Assembly (NCBI GenBank): GCA_036345935.2
Contig: JADWOT020000420.1
Span: 124,001-188,000 of the forward strand
DNA length: 64,000 bases
Origin: Taenia hydatigena
Lineage: Eukaryota; Platyhelminthes; Cestoda; Cyclophyllidea; Taeniidae
Direction: 5' to 3'
Shown: positions 14,701 through 26,800 of the stretch, piece by piece
Numbering within the stretch: position 1 is the stretch's first letter
How the letters are laid out: every line of letters begins with the position of its first letter
Notes under the pieces: model-generated
The model's input: only the letters and a program-made list of their open reading frames with translations
Told to the model about the DNA's origin: nothing
Database searches by the model: none
Translations under genes and position numbers: made by a program

Positions 14701-17700
14701 AATGTAAAAACAAGGGCACGTTCTGGAATTCATCTCAGCCTTGCATGTAATTTAGACGCAGGGGATCAGTAGTCACATCTTTGGTCAAAACTCAAAGTGA
14801 TTTAGGCACCTGAGCAAGGCCCACTAAATTGCAATCGATTCTTTAATTTGCCTTCCAGTTTCTGTGTCATTTACTTTAGTTCCTTATAAGAAGTGTGGAA
14901 GTTATTTGCCTGCAAAGACCGTTAAATGCACCTGGTATTTTATAGTTGTAGAAACAAACTGCTTAAGATTTCCGTTTGAGGGAAGATGTGCAGGGTACCA
15001 CCTGGTTAAACTGTAATTATTATTTTGTCTCGAAGCCACGTTGCGTCAAGAATCGACACAACATGTGGAACGCAGATTCTGTGTTTTTGACTTGCCGTGA
15101 CTACCCATCTGTGATATGATTCCAAACATGCATGATGGAGTGTTAAGGTGTGCTCATTGTTTGCTGAAGAACCAATCTTGATTGTCAAAACTGAGATCAA
15201 ATGTCTCAGGATGAGGTGCTGATAGGTGCCATTGCGCTGATAATTAAGGAAAGACTAATCTGAAAAAAATGGTTTTTGAAAAGAAATTTCTGCACATCTT
15301 GCGACTTCATTATTCAAGTTAGGCTAAGCCATGTAATGTGTATCCGCGCATAGCCTTGAATATATTCGCATGCACAGGACGATTCAACCAGCCCACACTG
15401 TCACCTCTGTGACCAAGTGCAGAAAAAGGCCTTCTTTAATTTCAAAAAAATAAAAAGTGGCTGGTTTCTAGTAGAGACTTGAATGTTAATAAGGGGCGAT
15501 TGCGGTTATGGTTGTTAGATTTGTCATGGCGAAAGATTGGATTACCAATTCGCGACCTGACGTGAACAGAAAGGTCGAAGTGGAGTTAGAGTGGTTTTTG
15601 GATTGGTGTTTTCCGTCAGAAAACAATATTTGCGCGTAGTGCACCAACATCACGGGGCTATTCTCTTCCTTTCATTTTGGTTTTGCCTATTTTGCCAATT
15701 TCCCTCTTTCTCTCATTTTTTGTCATGGTTCACGACTCAACCAAAGCTTAAGTTTTGCTTGTCGATCTTTTGTGGCACAAGCTTTAGTGATTTAACAAAT
15801 GGAGCATTACAAAGGCTAGCTGCATAGAGCCTGCTAATTTTCGCTTTAAGCATGCAGCTTTGCGTTTGTTCTGTCTCAATATCAGCAAAAGCTGTACATT
15901 ACGCTAATTCTCCTCATCGGTTCGGGTTTTATTTATACCTGAAGTAGGCGCATTAAAAAACACTGAGAAAACCGAGAACAGGATTACTTCACGCCTTGTT
16001 TATTATACTGAAATGTTGAGATAAGTTTTGAAACAGAAATGTTTTCAGTGCTTGCTTCCTCATGGCCCTTTAGACAAAGTGTACTTGCACAACTGTATAC
16101 GGAACTGAGCATATCGCTCGGTCGCGGTGGACCCACCGAGTGGACTTTATAATTAGCTGGGTGTTGGAAGTGATGTTAGCTCGACCAGTGATTGCAAAGG
16201 TGATCATTCTCAAACCACTTGTTGAGAACTGATACTTTGCATTTGCTTAGCTTTCGTGCTGGTGCTACTTCTCTGGTGTCTGCATTAGATGAATGAGACC
16301 TCTCTGCCCTCCAGACTTACTTACAAGTGTATGTGCCAAGCAATTATAAAAAGAAGCCTTCACTTCTAACACCCCCAAAAGGCAACTGTTGAGGCTAGAG
16401 CTGTAGTTCTCAGCGTTTAGACTGTCTGCCATTAGATTCAGGATAAAGTCTTTGCTAAGACAGCTGAGGTGCAGTGAGAAGGAGTGGCAGAAAGGATTCA
16501 TCTTGGATGTAAATACAGGCAAGGGTCTAACTGTGTGAGGAGTTCACCCCAACACCTACTGGTGATGATTTTTTTTTTTAAATCTTTTCTTTTGGAAAGT
16601 GCTAAATAGCACTTGAGAGGATAATTCGAGTTCATGCTTGCCTAGGTTGTGTTACGCGCGTCGAATCAACCTTCTGTTCGTTGCAATCTGAACAGTGCTG
16701 ACCAACTGAATCGCGTAATGCTACGATGCTGTGAAAACTTAGGATATCGTAAAGATGCTGCAGTTGTTTCGCACAGCCTCCATGATTGTATTAGTGAAAT
16801 GCAAGACCATTGATTCTACGCGTCAACTAAGTGGTAACAGTGGAGTAGAATTACCAGGCAAAGGGCTGCTGTAAAGGCATGCAGTTATGCAGGGGTAGAT
16901 AATGAAGGAACTTTTTGGTGGCATAATAGGAGCTGAACGCTGTTTTTGGTGGTGAGGAGTTGAGTAAGAACTGTTCCATTTGCTATTCGTCTGTGGCGCA
17001 GAAATCTACTGTCCACCGTTAACTGCAACATCGCCTCTATTTTGGGTGTTCTGCGATGCATTCTGTGCAACAAAAGCTTATTTCCGATTCCTTTATTATT
17101 TAGACTGTGGTATTGCGAAATGAAGTGTAAACTTAAGGGAGAACTGCCAAGGCAATGCCTGTGAAGTAAAGCACCCGATGGATTTTGATTGGAAGTTAGT
17201 AAACTCGCAGTCAAAAGTATGTTTCGAAGCAATGGGTGTTTGAATGAAGCAAAGTTGGCTAGGGAAACGGAGCACAGACAGCACAAATTATGATTGCAGA
17301 AAGTGTTGGTGTGATTTTTGCTACATAAAAACAAGAAACTAGAATAATAAGGGGTTCGTGATTTTCTTACACTTATGACGATGCAATAGCATTTCAAAGG
17401 TTCTGTGAGGCATTGAGCAAATCTGACAGCGTAGATCCATGATTGCTAGAGCGCGTTAAACATAGATAAAATGGATTCCAAAGTCAAAGTGTAATTTATT
17501 TAATTTGACCGATTTTTACCTGATTTTCTGCTGTTTGGACAAAAGCAGAAGACGTTGCACTCAAAACATCATATTTATCAAAAGATTGGCACATTCGTAC
17601 ACAAATACAGACCTTTACTTGTGTACGTATTCATATGCACGAAAATGGATGCTCACGAAGAAGTGTATCCATTATGGTCGTGAGTCAAATGCACAGGCTC

Positions 17701-20700
17701 TGCGATGATGCTCCTGAAAGAAGCGAGGCACACTGTGCATCTATAGACATGCATTTTGGTGAAAAGAATGCCGAGTTGCGCAAAATTCTGCAGAAGAGCT
17801 TAAGATGGATTCAACGGACCTTCTGTATATGACCTCAATATTGCATGTGGCTAATACGCAGAGGAGCGGCAGGCGCGTGCAGGGCCAAAATGATGAACGG
17901 TGTAGGAATGTGTTTAAAGCTTTTGGAAGGGAAGAGAACTTGTTCTCCGAGAAGGGCTTTTTATCATACCGGGCATGCTCGAAGACCGTATTATAGCTTA
18001 TTTAAAACAAAACACCATTTCTTTTGCCAGCAATGAGCAAAAACTCTTTACAAATCTATTACGCATGGGCATGAAACAATAAGTTATGAGCTGGCGTATC
18101 AAAGCCTTTTATTGTTGAAGATGTCTGATCCTCCCACCTGCTCTGTACTCGTTGTTAAATTTAGCTTGCCATTATACAGTTGCTTCACTAATCCTGTTAA
18201 TGGAACATAGCAAAGAATAGTCCCTACAAAATCTGTGGATCTGCTTTTCAAATATATGCTAGTTACTTAGTGTGACTTTGCCTTGGCGATTTTCAAGCAT
18301 ATACATAGTGGGTACGTTGACGAGATCGCTTTCGCAGTAGAAAAGCGTTTGTTGGACATCAGCAAATGCGACTAAGTGAGTTCACAAAAATGCGCAGGAA
18401 ACCGAGCAAATATCTTAACCAAAAGGAGCTCACTGAGTGAATGCTGCGACTGAGTTTAGTTGAGGGGGTAAGAACTCGACTAGCAGCCCTAATTTGCGAA
18501 TCGGCTGATGAGATCGTTAAAATGTGCAAGTGCTAAGTTTCTGGTGCATAAAATGCAGCGCCCTCATCAACTCATTGCGAAGAGGTCAAAAGCTAAGATT
18601 ACTCACTTAGGAATGTGCAGTTGGAGAATCCAATGGCAAGACTGCTTGTTGTCAAGCTCGATATAAGCCCTTGGTAAAAATTGTCTTCAAATAACGCAAG
18701 GGAGAGAGAGGAATTCCTTGCCTAAAGACTTAAGCATGAGAAAAAAACGTTCCACTCCTCTCTAATAGTAATTTTAATTAAGTGAACTTTCCAGCTGAAG
18801 AATGCTGAGCAGCGGTTAGCAGAGTCGTTTAAGATCAGAAAAGGAAGAGGAGAGGACGGTGACAAAGGAGGTGGGGCTAATAAGTTAGGTGATGTCCGAT
18901 CCAGCGGGTGGAGAGGGATTTCACGTTGGCGCTAGTCGTTATTGCCTCGAAATCAGTGCTGGGATTGGCTGTGGCAGAGGTGGCAGTGTTAATGCTGGGG
19001 GGGTCTTACGTCCACTTGCACGTACAAAGATATCTGTGGAGAGGGATTGCTCAAGCCGCGTATGTGCTACAGTTGCTGCAAGTGATTAAGCATGTGAATC
19101 AGTGTAACACCCGCGTACATATGAGTGGGTCGCATCCTGCAAACTGGCACTCTCGAAGCTGGTTATGTCTGTGAAAACCTAGGAAAGTAGACAGTCAGCG
19201 GGTAACTACACAGCAATATAACACCTCTGAATGTGCGAGCAAATTATTGACAAGTCAAAGTGAATTATAGATCAGTCAGTCAAGAGCAGATGACGACCTT
19301 GAGAAAGGGGGTATGACGCGAATCGCGAAGTTGTGTGTGGTCGCACTTGTGAGCATGGTCGTGGTGGGCATTTGTAGGCACAAAGTAGGATTATTTTGAA
19401 GTGCTAGCTAGCCTTGTGGTGGGGTGGTAGGCGAAAAAAGGTAGGCCTGACGGAGGCTTCGTAGCCCAATTGAGCTTCCTGTCGTGTCGTCCGAGGGTCA
19501 TTCCAGTGACATCAAATATGCTCATGGGTTAGAAGTGAGGAGAAGGGAGTGAGATAGGGCAAATGAAATAGAGAACACAAAAACAGCGCAGTACAGCACA
19601 CATGGTAACTAATTTCGTGAAGGGATAATAAGCTGCAGTCATTTTAAGTTAGTGTTGGGCAATATGGACTATCCATATCTTGGCGTAGTGCCGCGTTGAG
19701 ACTTGTGTAGGTGTCCTCAGTCGGCGTCATGATGTCTCCGTTCAATTCTTTGCATTTCTGAAAGCCTTTATCAAATGGTCCTTAATTGCTTGGGTTTTTT
19801 CTTAAATTGGCATAACACTCAGAGCTTTTCAAGTGTTACGGTATAAAGTAGAGAGTGCTTTCACCAAGTGTCTTCCATCCATTTCGAGTCTTATAAGCAT
19901 TGGCAAGTAGAGTCGTACACGGTGAAGGGGTTTGTTGCTATTTGGTATTTCTACGACTAGCGATGGTGGCACGTAATGACAAGTACACCTCTTAGCTTTC
20001 CAGTGCACGTGACAGTCAAATTGTCAAAAATGAGTACTGAAGTTGAGGTCAAGTATCTTGTCGCTTGCATGGGATCTCGGTGACTAGTGCGTTGGCACGT
20101 GGGTGTTTTTCTCACACAACCGACTATTGTGCAATGACCGACCCCATAAGTTGATCAGAAGGGGGTCAAGGAGGAGGCTCGAGGTAGGATAGAGGCCATG
20201 TTTATCTCTCGGTATCAGAAAGGGAACTACTTTTAACCTCTCTCATTGCACCATGGCAAAGTGTGCTGTCTTCTGGAGTAGGTCCTTAATCATAAGCCCC
20301 ACTGTATGCACTATGCGTATTTTATCCTAATATTGTCTTCTTTAGTTCTCAGGATAGCTCCAGGACAACAATGCTCATTTGTACAAAACATTACACTTCT
20401 GCAGTTAATTTACGCCCGTGACCAGTAACGACTTTGTACCGAACATTTTGCTATATATTTCCTTGATCTAGCTAGGGCTGTAACTATTAATTAACTTGAG
20501 GAAAAAGAATGAGTTTCTTACGAATCTTCGCTCGCATTTATAATAAATTGCCTAGACCAAAGTTTTGGAACTAGTTAACTAGACTACTACCACAAGCATT
20601 TTGTCACGATCGCGCCAGTGTCACAATTCTTGCACAACTTATGTTCGGTTAAGCATGCGAGGCGGATGAATGTGAAGGTTGTCTTGCCTGTTTTAGCGCC

Positions 20701-21700
20701 TCTTGGCTGAATCCCTTCTTTCCATTGTCTCCTGATCGACACACTTCTCGAAGCCTACTACCCCTTGATGACTGCCCTAAGCGTTTGCAACAGTATCGCC
20801 CAACATCTAAGCTTTATCGTCGCGTCTTAAGCGTCATTGTTCTCTGCTACGATTCCAGTAATTATTATACCACAGGGGTACGGCGAGTACCTCAACGACT
20901 GGTGAACGACTAGACTACACACACTTGACAGTACATTTCCTTCGCGCACGCAATTGCCGATAGATGCAGCCATGATGTAAAGATTGAAAAAACTGGCCGC
21001 ATCAATGTGTGCAGTAAAATTCTAAGAGTTCCATTGTTCAATTTTATTGGGCGATTTTCACTTGTGCCTAACTACATTCTACAACCCCAAAAATTGACGA
21101 TGGCACGCTACACTCATTCTATTGCGTTGTAAATTTTCGAATTTTTACCTCAACCTTCCATACTTTTGATGGAACCCCACTTTTGCGTGTAACAGTGACC
21201 AGAATAAAAACAACAGCAGTGGTAATTGCACTATTTCTATCTTAAATCAAGCGCATGCCCACTCGCAGAGCACATAGCTAAGCCTACATCCATGGGTGGT
21301 TAGTTGAGACATCTCGTCGGAGAACTCTAAAAGGCGAACAAATAACTTTTGGTTATCGCGCTTGGAAGTACATGTGTATTCAGAAAAATAAATAGCGGCT
21401 TATAAATGCACGCTCAACTGTCGCTAATGCGACGTTAGTGTCCGAACTGTCCAAACTACCTACGCGGTATGGCGCAGCTTAGTGTAATGCGGTGTTTTTC
21501 TTATCATATCCATCTAGCAACCCTCAGTTGGCTTCACACGGTCAGATGGCCCCTCCCTATATAATTTTTAATGATTTGCACATTCAAGATCTGTGTATTA
21601 AATGCTCCTGCCCTACCAAGGCATCATTTTAAAGTAAAAAGTTAATATCTTAATGTGGACATCATTGAAAACCTACCGATTTTGCTCACATAACTGCATA
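11721..21700. other. long gene-free stretch, a few simple repeats
   Basis: Nothing here can be called as a gene. The longest frame in the window (170 codons, 16885-17397, minus) is rich in Leu, Ser and His, has no domain and is overlapped by other frames. A basic 119-codon frame at 12029-12388 (plus) is also unrecognised. There is a short TG microsatellite near 13216-13234, a palindrome at 14491-14518 (listed separately) and a 12-bp palindrome ctagttaactag at 20571-20582. Confidence 0.4.
14491..14518. repeat. 28-bp perfect palindrome made of two 14-bp palindromes
   Basis: The 14-mer atacacatgtgtat is its own reverse complement and occurs twice head to tail with no spacer, so the 28 bp are also a perfect palindrome. 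It can extrude as a cruciform. It may simply be an unstable purine/pyrimidine-alternating (Z-prone) microsatellite. No gene is identified next to it. Confidence 0.85.
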
Positions 21701-21812
21701 TGTTTGCATTCCACTAAACACGTTGCGCCAAATGCCTGAGTAACAGAAGATATTAAGGCGTTGCAGCAAGTGCTCATCACAGTACGAGTCTGATTGTTGA
21801 AGAAATACTTAC

Positions 21813-21910
21813 GAACATGATGTGAACGCATATGATCGAGCATCGCTTCAAGCGTCGGATATCTTGAAAGGCATTCTATACAGTAAAATCGTATCCCTGA
21901 ATTTGCCATT
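21813..21910 (-). CDS. C2H2 zinc-finger exon (partial gene)
   Basis: This is a probable 98-bp internal exon encoding one classical C2H2 zinc finger. On the minus strand it reads FYCIECLSRYPTL..., giving C-x2-C-x12-H-x3-H with a further His after the second ligand. It is preceded by an AG acceptor (reverse complement of 21911-21912). It ends at a consensus GTAAGT donor (reverse complement of 21807-21812), splitting a codon after its first base. The translation continues past the donor into sequence with no finger character, which supports splicing there. C2H2 fingers bind DNA, RNA or protein, usually in the nucleus; a single finger per exon does not identify the gene. I could not find the neighbouring exons by eye. 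The exon lies just left of the repeat at 21988, so its upstream part may have been displaced by the VAL-array rearrangements. It could also be an orphan exon. Confidence 0.5.
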
Positions 21911-21987
21911 CTTTGAGCTACAGCAATGTAAGATAAGACACAAGTTTAGGAGGATTTAGTGTGGAAGGCCAAAGCTACGGTTGAGGC

Positions 21988-22293
21988 GCTGATTCTCAAC
22001 CAAATCAAAAACACATTCGTTTATTCGAGATCGGAAAGTATTTCCAGTAAACCTTATTCCATCCCTACTTCACAAATACTTCACTTCTGTCAATGCTTTT
22101 TGGTGGTCTTGTCACAAAGTGTGTCATTGGCATGTAACACTACTGAACGTACTCGCAATGCAGTTAAGGGCCCGCAAGATGAAGGGTTTGAAGACCTTTC
22201 CCTTTCATCTTTCAGTTTCTTATTCAACTTGCCCCTTGTGGGTTATCCAATGCTATCATTTACGCTGGTGCATTCGATGCCACTGCAGAGAGC
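21988..22293 (+). repeat. 306-bp direct repeat, left copy, flanking VAL copy A
   Basis: It is nearly identical (about 95% by eye, one short indel) to 23595-23899 in the same orientation. Both start at 'gctgattctcaacc' and end at 'cactgcagagagc'; sequence beyond either end differs. The two copies bracket the 1.3-kb fragment that carries VAL copy A. The last part of the right copy (from about 23788) also matches 43740-43855 in unit C, more distantly, so the right copy sits in the ancestral position and the left one is the newer duplicate. Both copies keep a matching open frame of about 90 codons, but it has no signal peptide or domain and is probably only a consequence of recent duplication. 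Confidence 0.8.
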
Positions 22294-22428
22294 AGTGCAC
22301 ATGCACATGAATCTACTCGCTTACACATCTTATACCCACACAGCATTTCAAGTAGACACTCAGTAGTAAGGAGTGAGTGGCTTTGCTGTGTGGCTTGGAT
22401 TGCATCCACAATCCGCATATCATGAATA

Positions 22429-22463
22429 GCACACACACGCGCACACACTTGCACACACACACA
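22429..22463. repeat. CA-rich microsatellite in VAL copy A, just past exon 3
   Basis: Interrupted (CA)n tract a few bases beyond the exon 3 donor of copy A. Equivalent tracts lie beyond the exon 3 donors of copy C (about 42639-42667) and copy B (about 32899-32922, TG on the plus strand). It was therefore present in the ancestral intron before the gene was duplicated. Confidence 0.75.
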
Positions 22464-22473
22464 ATTTACTCGC

Positions 22474-23012
22474 CTGTGTATAGTGTTTACAAACCCCTGT
22501 GCAAGAGTTGTTGTAATAATTGTATTGTTGGGCTTCTTTCTTCCAGGCGCACACGCCTTCAGTAATAGGTGGCTTTATGCCACTGATAACAATGTCCAAG
22601 GTACGCTGACGAAACGGGAGGCTTGAAACTGCACAACCTGACCCATGAATCTGCTAGCTTCTCCAATTTTTGGAATAAGTCTAGGTGAAGAACATTTACA
22701 TGCGAAACACATTATGATGCCAACACATGTTTCGTTAACCACAAAGGTGTTAGGAAGGGACTTACCATTAGTCGCATAATGCTGGCAGTAGGCTGCACAT
22801 TTTCGCGAACTTCCAAATGAGCCTCAAGAAGTTGTGCCTGTTCAACCGGAGTTGGTGTCTCACACGCCACCATGGCGATGACGGTGATCAGACTGAAGAC
22901 CACCTTCACAAAGAGACCTGACAACGCAAAATGTGTGCAGAACAACAGTCGAGCATGATCATGGTGAGAACTGCTAGGTAATGAACAACCCACCATTCCT
23001 TGCGCATATCAT
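22474..23012 (-). pseudogene. VAL/CAP-domain gene copy A, truncated and frameshifted
   Basis: A relative of the intact gene at 42101-43216. Exon 1 is 22994-23012 (start MICARN), exon 2 is 22766-22917 (152 bp, same size as in the other copies) and exon 3 is 22474-22680. Exon 2 encodes the signal peptide and the start of the CAP domain (LLEAHLEVRENVQPTA). Exon 3 has lost one A in the A-run after TTATTC, which gives a stop nine codons into the exon. A compensating extra base after 'gcgtacctt' brings back the reading CAWKKEAQQYNYYNN and ends at KHYTQ. The exon 3 donor is GC (GCGAGT) and the exon 1 donor is a weak GTGGGT. Exons 4 and 5 are missing: homology to copy C stops in intron 3 at about 22294, where the 306-bp repeat begins. 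The Glu of the CAP 'GEN' position is Ile (SGIKPP), as in copy B. A base-calling error in the A-run could account for one lesion but not for the missing exons. Confidence 0.85.
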
Positions 23013-23594
23013 CGTGGCAAAGGGACTAGGAGGACGAGATAATTGCACGCATTTATTTGTGAAACGTGGTGTGATGTGATGTGGTCGGACGTGGCGTGAT
23101 AGACAGACGATGGCATCACATTGGTTGAGATAATCCCGTCACTCATGGTCCAGGTCAAGCCAACTTTGAATAACAGATCTGCTGATTGAAGGGACTCAAG
23201 TGGTCCTGATCATATAATCCATGGGCACTGCAGTCACGTTTTGCGACTTTCTCGCAGTTCTTGTTGCAACAGACCAAATCAGTGACAGGCGATCAGATTG
23301 CAGCGAAATCGAAGTTGTGCGAGCATTACTGCCTTCATGAAAAAAATGACAGCGACGGATGATACCCTACCTCACTCTTTCAAATTTTATATTTTGCCAA
23401 TTCCTCACCCTTCATGATTGCTCCTCTACTTCACCACACCACAAAGTGTACAACGGTGTACATCATACACAGACTGTGGACAAGATCGGCCGTCCATAGC
23501 TCTAATAATCGGTCTATGTGGATGCCCACAAATGAAAAATGGAACGAAAGAAGAGCACGATCTCTAGAATGTGAGAAAAGTCAGTCACACAAAT

Positions 23595-23899
23595 GCTGAT
23601 TCTCAACCAAATCAAAACGCCTTCGTTTATCCGAGATCGGAAAGCATTTCCAGTAAACCTTATTCCATCCCTACTTCACAAATACTTCACTTCTGTCAAT
23701 GCTTTTTGGTGGTCATGTCACAAAGTGTGTCATTGGCATGTAACACCAATGAACGTACTCGCAATGCAGTTAAGGGCCCGCAAGATGAAGGGTTTGAAAA
23801 CCTTTCCCTTTCGTCTTTCAGTTTCTTATTCTACTTGCCCCTTGTGAGTTATCCAATGCTATCATTTACGCTGGTGCATTCAATGCCACTGCAGAGAGC
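23595..23899 (+). repeat. 306-bp direct repeat, right copy
   Basis: Partner of 21988-22293. To its right the sequence continues into the spacer shared with unit C ('ataaattggatgcc' against 'ataaattgtatgc' near 43874), which the left copy lacks. The first roughly 190 bp have no counterpart in unit C, so the element has a composite origin. Confidence 0.8.
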
Positions 23900-26800
23900 T
23901 ATTTCTTCAGTTCTCACTAATAAATTGGATGCCCTTCTCCCCTTTAATCAGCCAACGTACAGGCAAGAAAACCACTAAATCACTTCTTTTATTTTTTTAT
24001 ATCTTTGGCAGAAGGAGGGCTGTGAGAGCAGCGAACGGAACACACTGAGCTGATTCAACTCCGGATTCTGTAAACAGTGATTGTAACCGCAGAATGCAAG
24101 GTTTTATCGTCATTTGCCTGATATCCTCTTAAGCTTTTAATTGAAAAAAATAAAAAAAAAACACAAAAGTGTCACTGCGATGCGAGAATCAGTTGTGATG
24201 AGGGGGTGAGGGGACATGCAAGTTGAGACTTCATCGGTGTAGGGAAGTTGTAAACAAAGCATCCTTTATTGTCTGCTCAACTGTCATATGATAGCTATTG
24301 TGAAATGATGGCTTCAGCTTTGAGCATATGAACAAAGACGATTGGGGCAGAAGAAGCCGTTGAGCAGAAAACTTTAAGAACCAGGGCGAAGTTGCGCGAT
24401 ACAATACGGTGAACGTATAATTCTGATAAACTGCGAATTATTGTCTTCGAACAAATGATGTCGATGATTCCAAATGATTTGCAAACGATTTATTGTGAAA
24501 TAATTGAAAGTTATGATAAGGTTTTCATGGGAAATCATGTTCTTTGGTGAACTTCATCATCGAAAAACAATGGTATTACCATTAGCGGCTAAAGCTAATC
24601 AATTTTGTGGTTTTTAGAATTTTTTAAGTTATTAATGGCTTGTTGATAGAAAGTGAGAGGAGTATAGGGGATGGACAAAACCAACAGAGAGCAGTGGAGC
24701 CATTGCTTTGCGGTGATGACCTCAGCTTGACTAATCAAATTGACTACGACGACTTTGCAGCAGCAGTCAGGGATAGCCAAGAAAATGGACATTCCTCGAT
24801 TTGGATTGTTGATGCGGCGCGATGGTATTTAACAGTGTCGTTTGAAGGCCAAGTCCAGCGCTGTATACCTATTAATGACTAACAACCTCTTCAGTTTTGA
24901 CATTGCTTTTGGCAAAATGGAAAAGAAGTCAGTTACACTTGAATCAGTTGCACCGTTTATTTACCTACAACCATCGGAGGTGATGGAAAGAATTTGCACC
25001 TCTCCTGTTGGTGTTACTGAAGAGTCGTCTTTCAGTCACTTACGCTTGCCAGCACATGATGCGCATAGAACGCACCATTTGTTTGCGAGTCAAATCAAGT
25101 GCTCATCAAAGGCATCATGACACTCGGCATGAAGCGCAACATCAAGTATGAATTATCAATTGACAAGAAACACAGTTTAGAGCTGTGAGGCCTTTCTCCA
25201 GCGATTATAAACGTATACCCTTCTTTCAATTTGTTCCATGTGGTATTTTACAGGGCGGCTTTTATAGACACTTTCTCGGTACGAGTGATTTAGGATGATT
25301 AGGCATTTTGTTTTATTTTATGAGGCTTTTAATAAATAACTAATGGTTCTGGAGTGATGCTCAGGAAGGTTACAAAATTTGTTGGCGTGCTATATGTGAG
25401 AATGGAGCAAATGCTTTGCAATCGGCAATGAATGGGATTTTTGCAAGCATTTCAGACGGACACTTGTGCACCAGTGAGGAACCAGCGAATGTGCTTGCAG
25501 CTGCACATCCGTGATGAGAGAAGCACATCATGCGCATATCTCGGTGAAATATTTAACTCCAACTTGTGCGGTGTTAGTGCGATGATGCAGTTCTTGTGAG
25601 TGCGCCAAATCAAGGAATAATTAATGTCAGTGCTAAATGGACTAAACACGTAGTATCTCTAAAGCACACCTCAAATATGCCAACATCAAATTGTGTGAAG
25701 ATGGAGGGCGCCCAGTAGTTGCTCACAAACACCTAAAAGTTCATTCGTAAATAATCCTGCTTTACCATATCTAAATACGCTTTGATGTTCATATCTTTGT
25801 TATGGAGTGGCTTGCATTAATTGACACCATCACGACCTTACAATGGGATTATGCGGGCCACTGGTAAACGTCGATCCACTTCACTAATGCTTGTGTGCAG
25901 AATGGTTGGCTTAGGTTCTAAACTCTCATTTGCCAGCCTGAGATGGTGGCATGGCATGGAGCACCAGCGGTTCGATGAAGCTAGTGCTGTACTGCTTGAC
26001 AGCAATGAAGTGATAGACACGCGTGAAAGCTGAGTGGGAAGGGATATTATTTCAAGTACACGAATGAACTGCGATGATCAGGTGTTGAACATCGCAAAGA
26101 TAGCGCATTACTGTCCTCCTCTGCCTTCGGTGTTAAGCTGCTAAATGTAGTAGAGTGGATACCGCGTAAGATGGCTACTACTACGAATCGTTGAAGTTCT
26201 ACGAGAGATTAAAGGCAATTTTTCTCAATTCCATCTCGGGATCATGGACAGATGCTATTAACGAATCCGGTCGCATTCTACGCAAAGTGGACTCTTGTGG
26301 TGGCCAAAATTGAAAAAAATAAACCCAATGCGCACAGATACCACAGTCATGCTTTGGAAATGACAACGTCAATGTTACTGTTGTTACTACTTACGCGACG
26401 TAGACTCTTAATTCTTAGTTTGAAAATAAGCAATTGTTGGCTGGTCAAAAAACCACGAATCCGCTTAAAAGAATTGACAACACGTGGTAATTCGGTATTT
26501 GTTAAGTCCAGTGGTTTAACATGCAACTTTCGCTTAAGCATTGTGATAAAGTAACTCACAAGTGCCGAAGCCAAATAAAGAGGAAGTACAACCCTCAAAC
26601 TGGATTTGGCTTTCTGGGAATTAACAGCGTTTATTGAAACACAAAACACTAAAATTCCTTAAAAAGCGAAAATGATGGGTAGTTAGTCCAGTGAAATGGA
26701 TTAATGAAAACAGTCACCCCTCCAAAGGCACCAGGCTATAGAATAATCACCCGTTCAAAAGCTTTGCATCAACCACACGCTATGCCCCGCACATCTCAAA

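Noticed and set aside
16885..17397. Longest open frame in the window (170 codons, minus strand)
   Set aside because: No domain, no signal peptide, no splice context; rich in Leu, Ser and His and overlapped by a second frame. A frame of this length is plausible by chance in 64 kb.
18908..19174. Hydrophobic 88-codon frame resembling a membrane or signal sequence
   Set aside because: It sits in G/T-rich DNA that yields Val/Leu-rich frames by composition; no partner exon or conserved motif.
21959..22366. 135-codon frame, with a near-identical 135-codon frame at 23571-23978
   Set aside because: The similarity follows from the recent 306-bp duplication. The frames differ outside it, there is no recognisable motif, and the region is only partly present in unit C.
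24640..24882. 80-codon acidic frame in unit A
   Set aside because: Unit C carries frameshifts and stops in the corresponding stretch (44840-45100), so conservation does not support coding.
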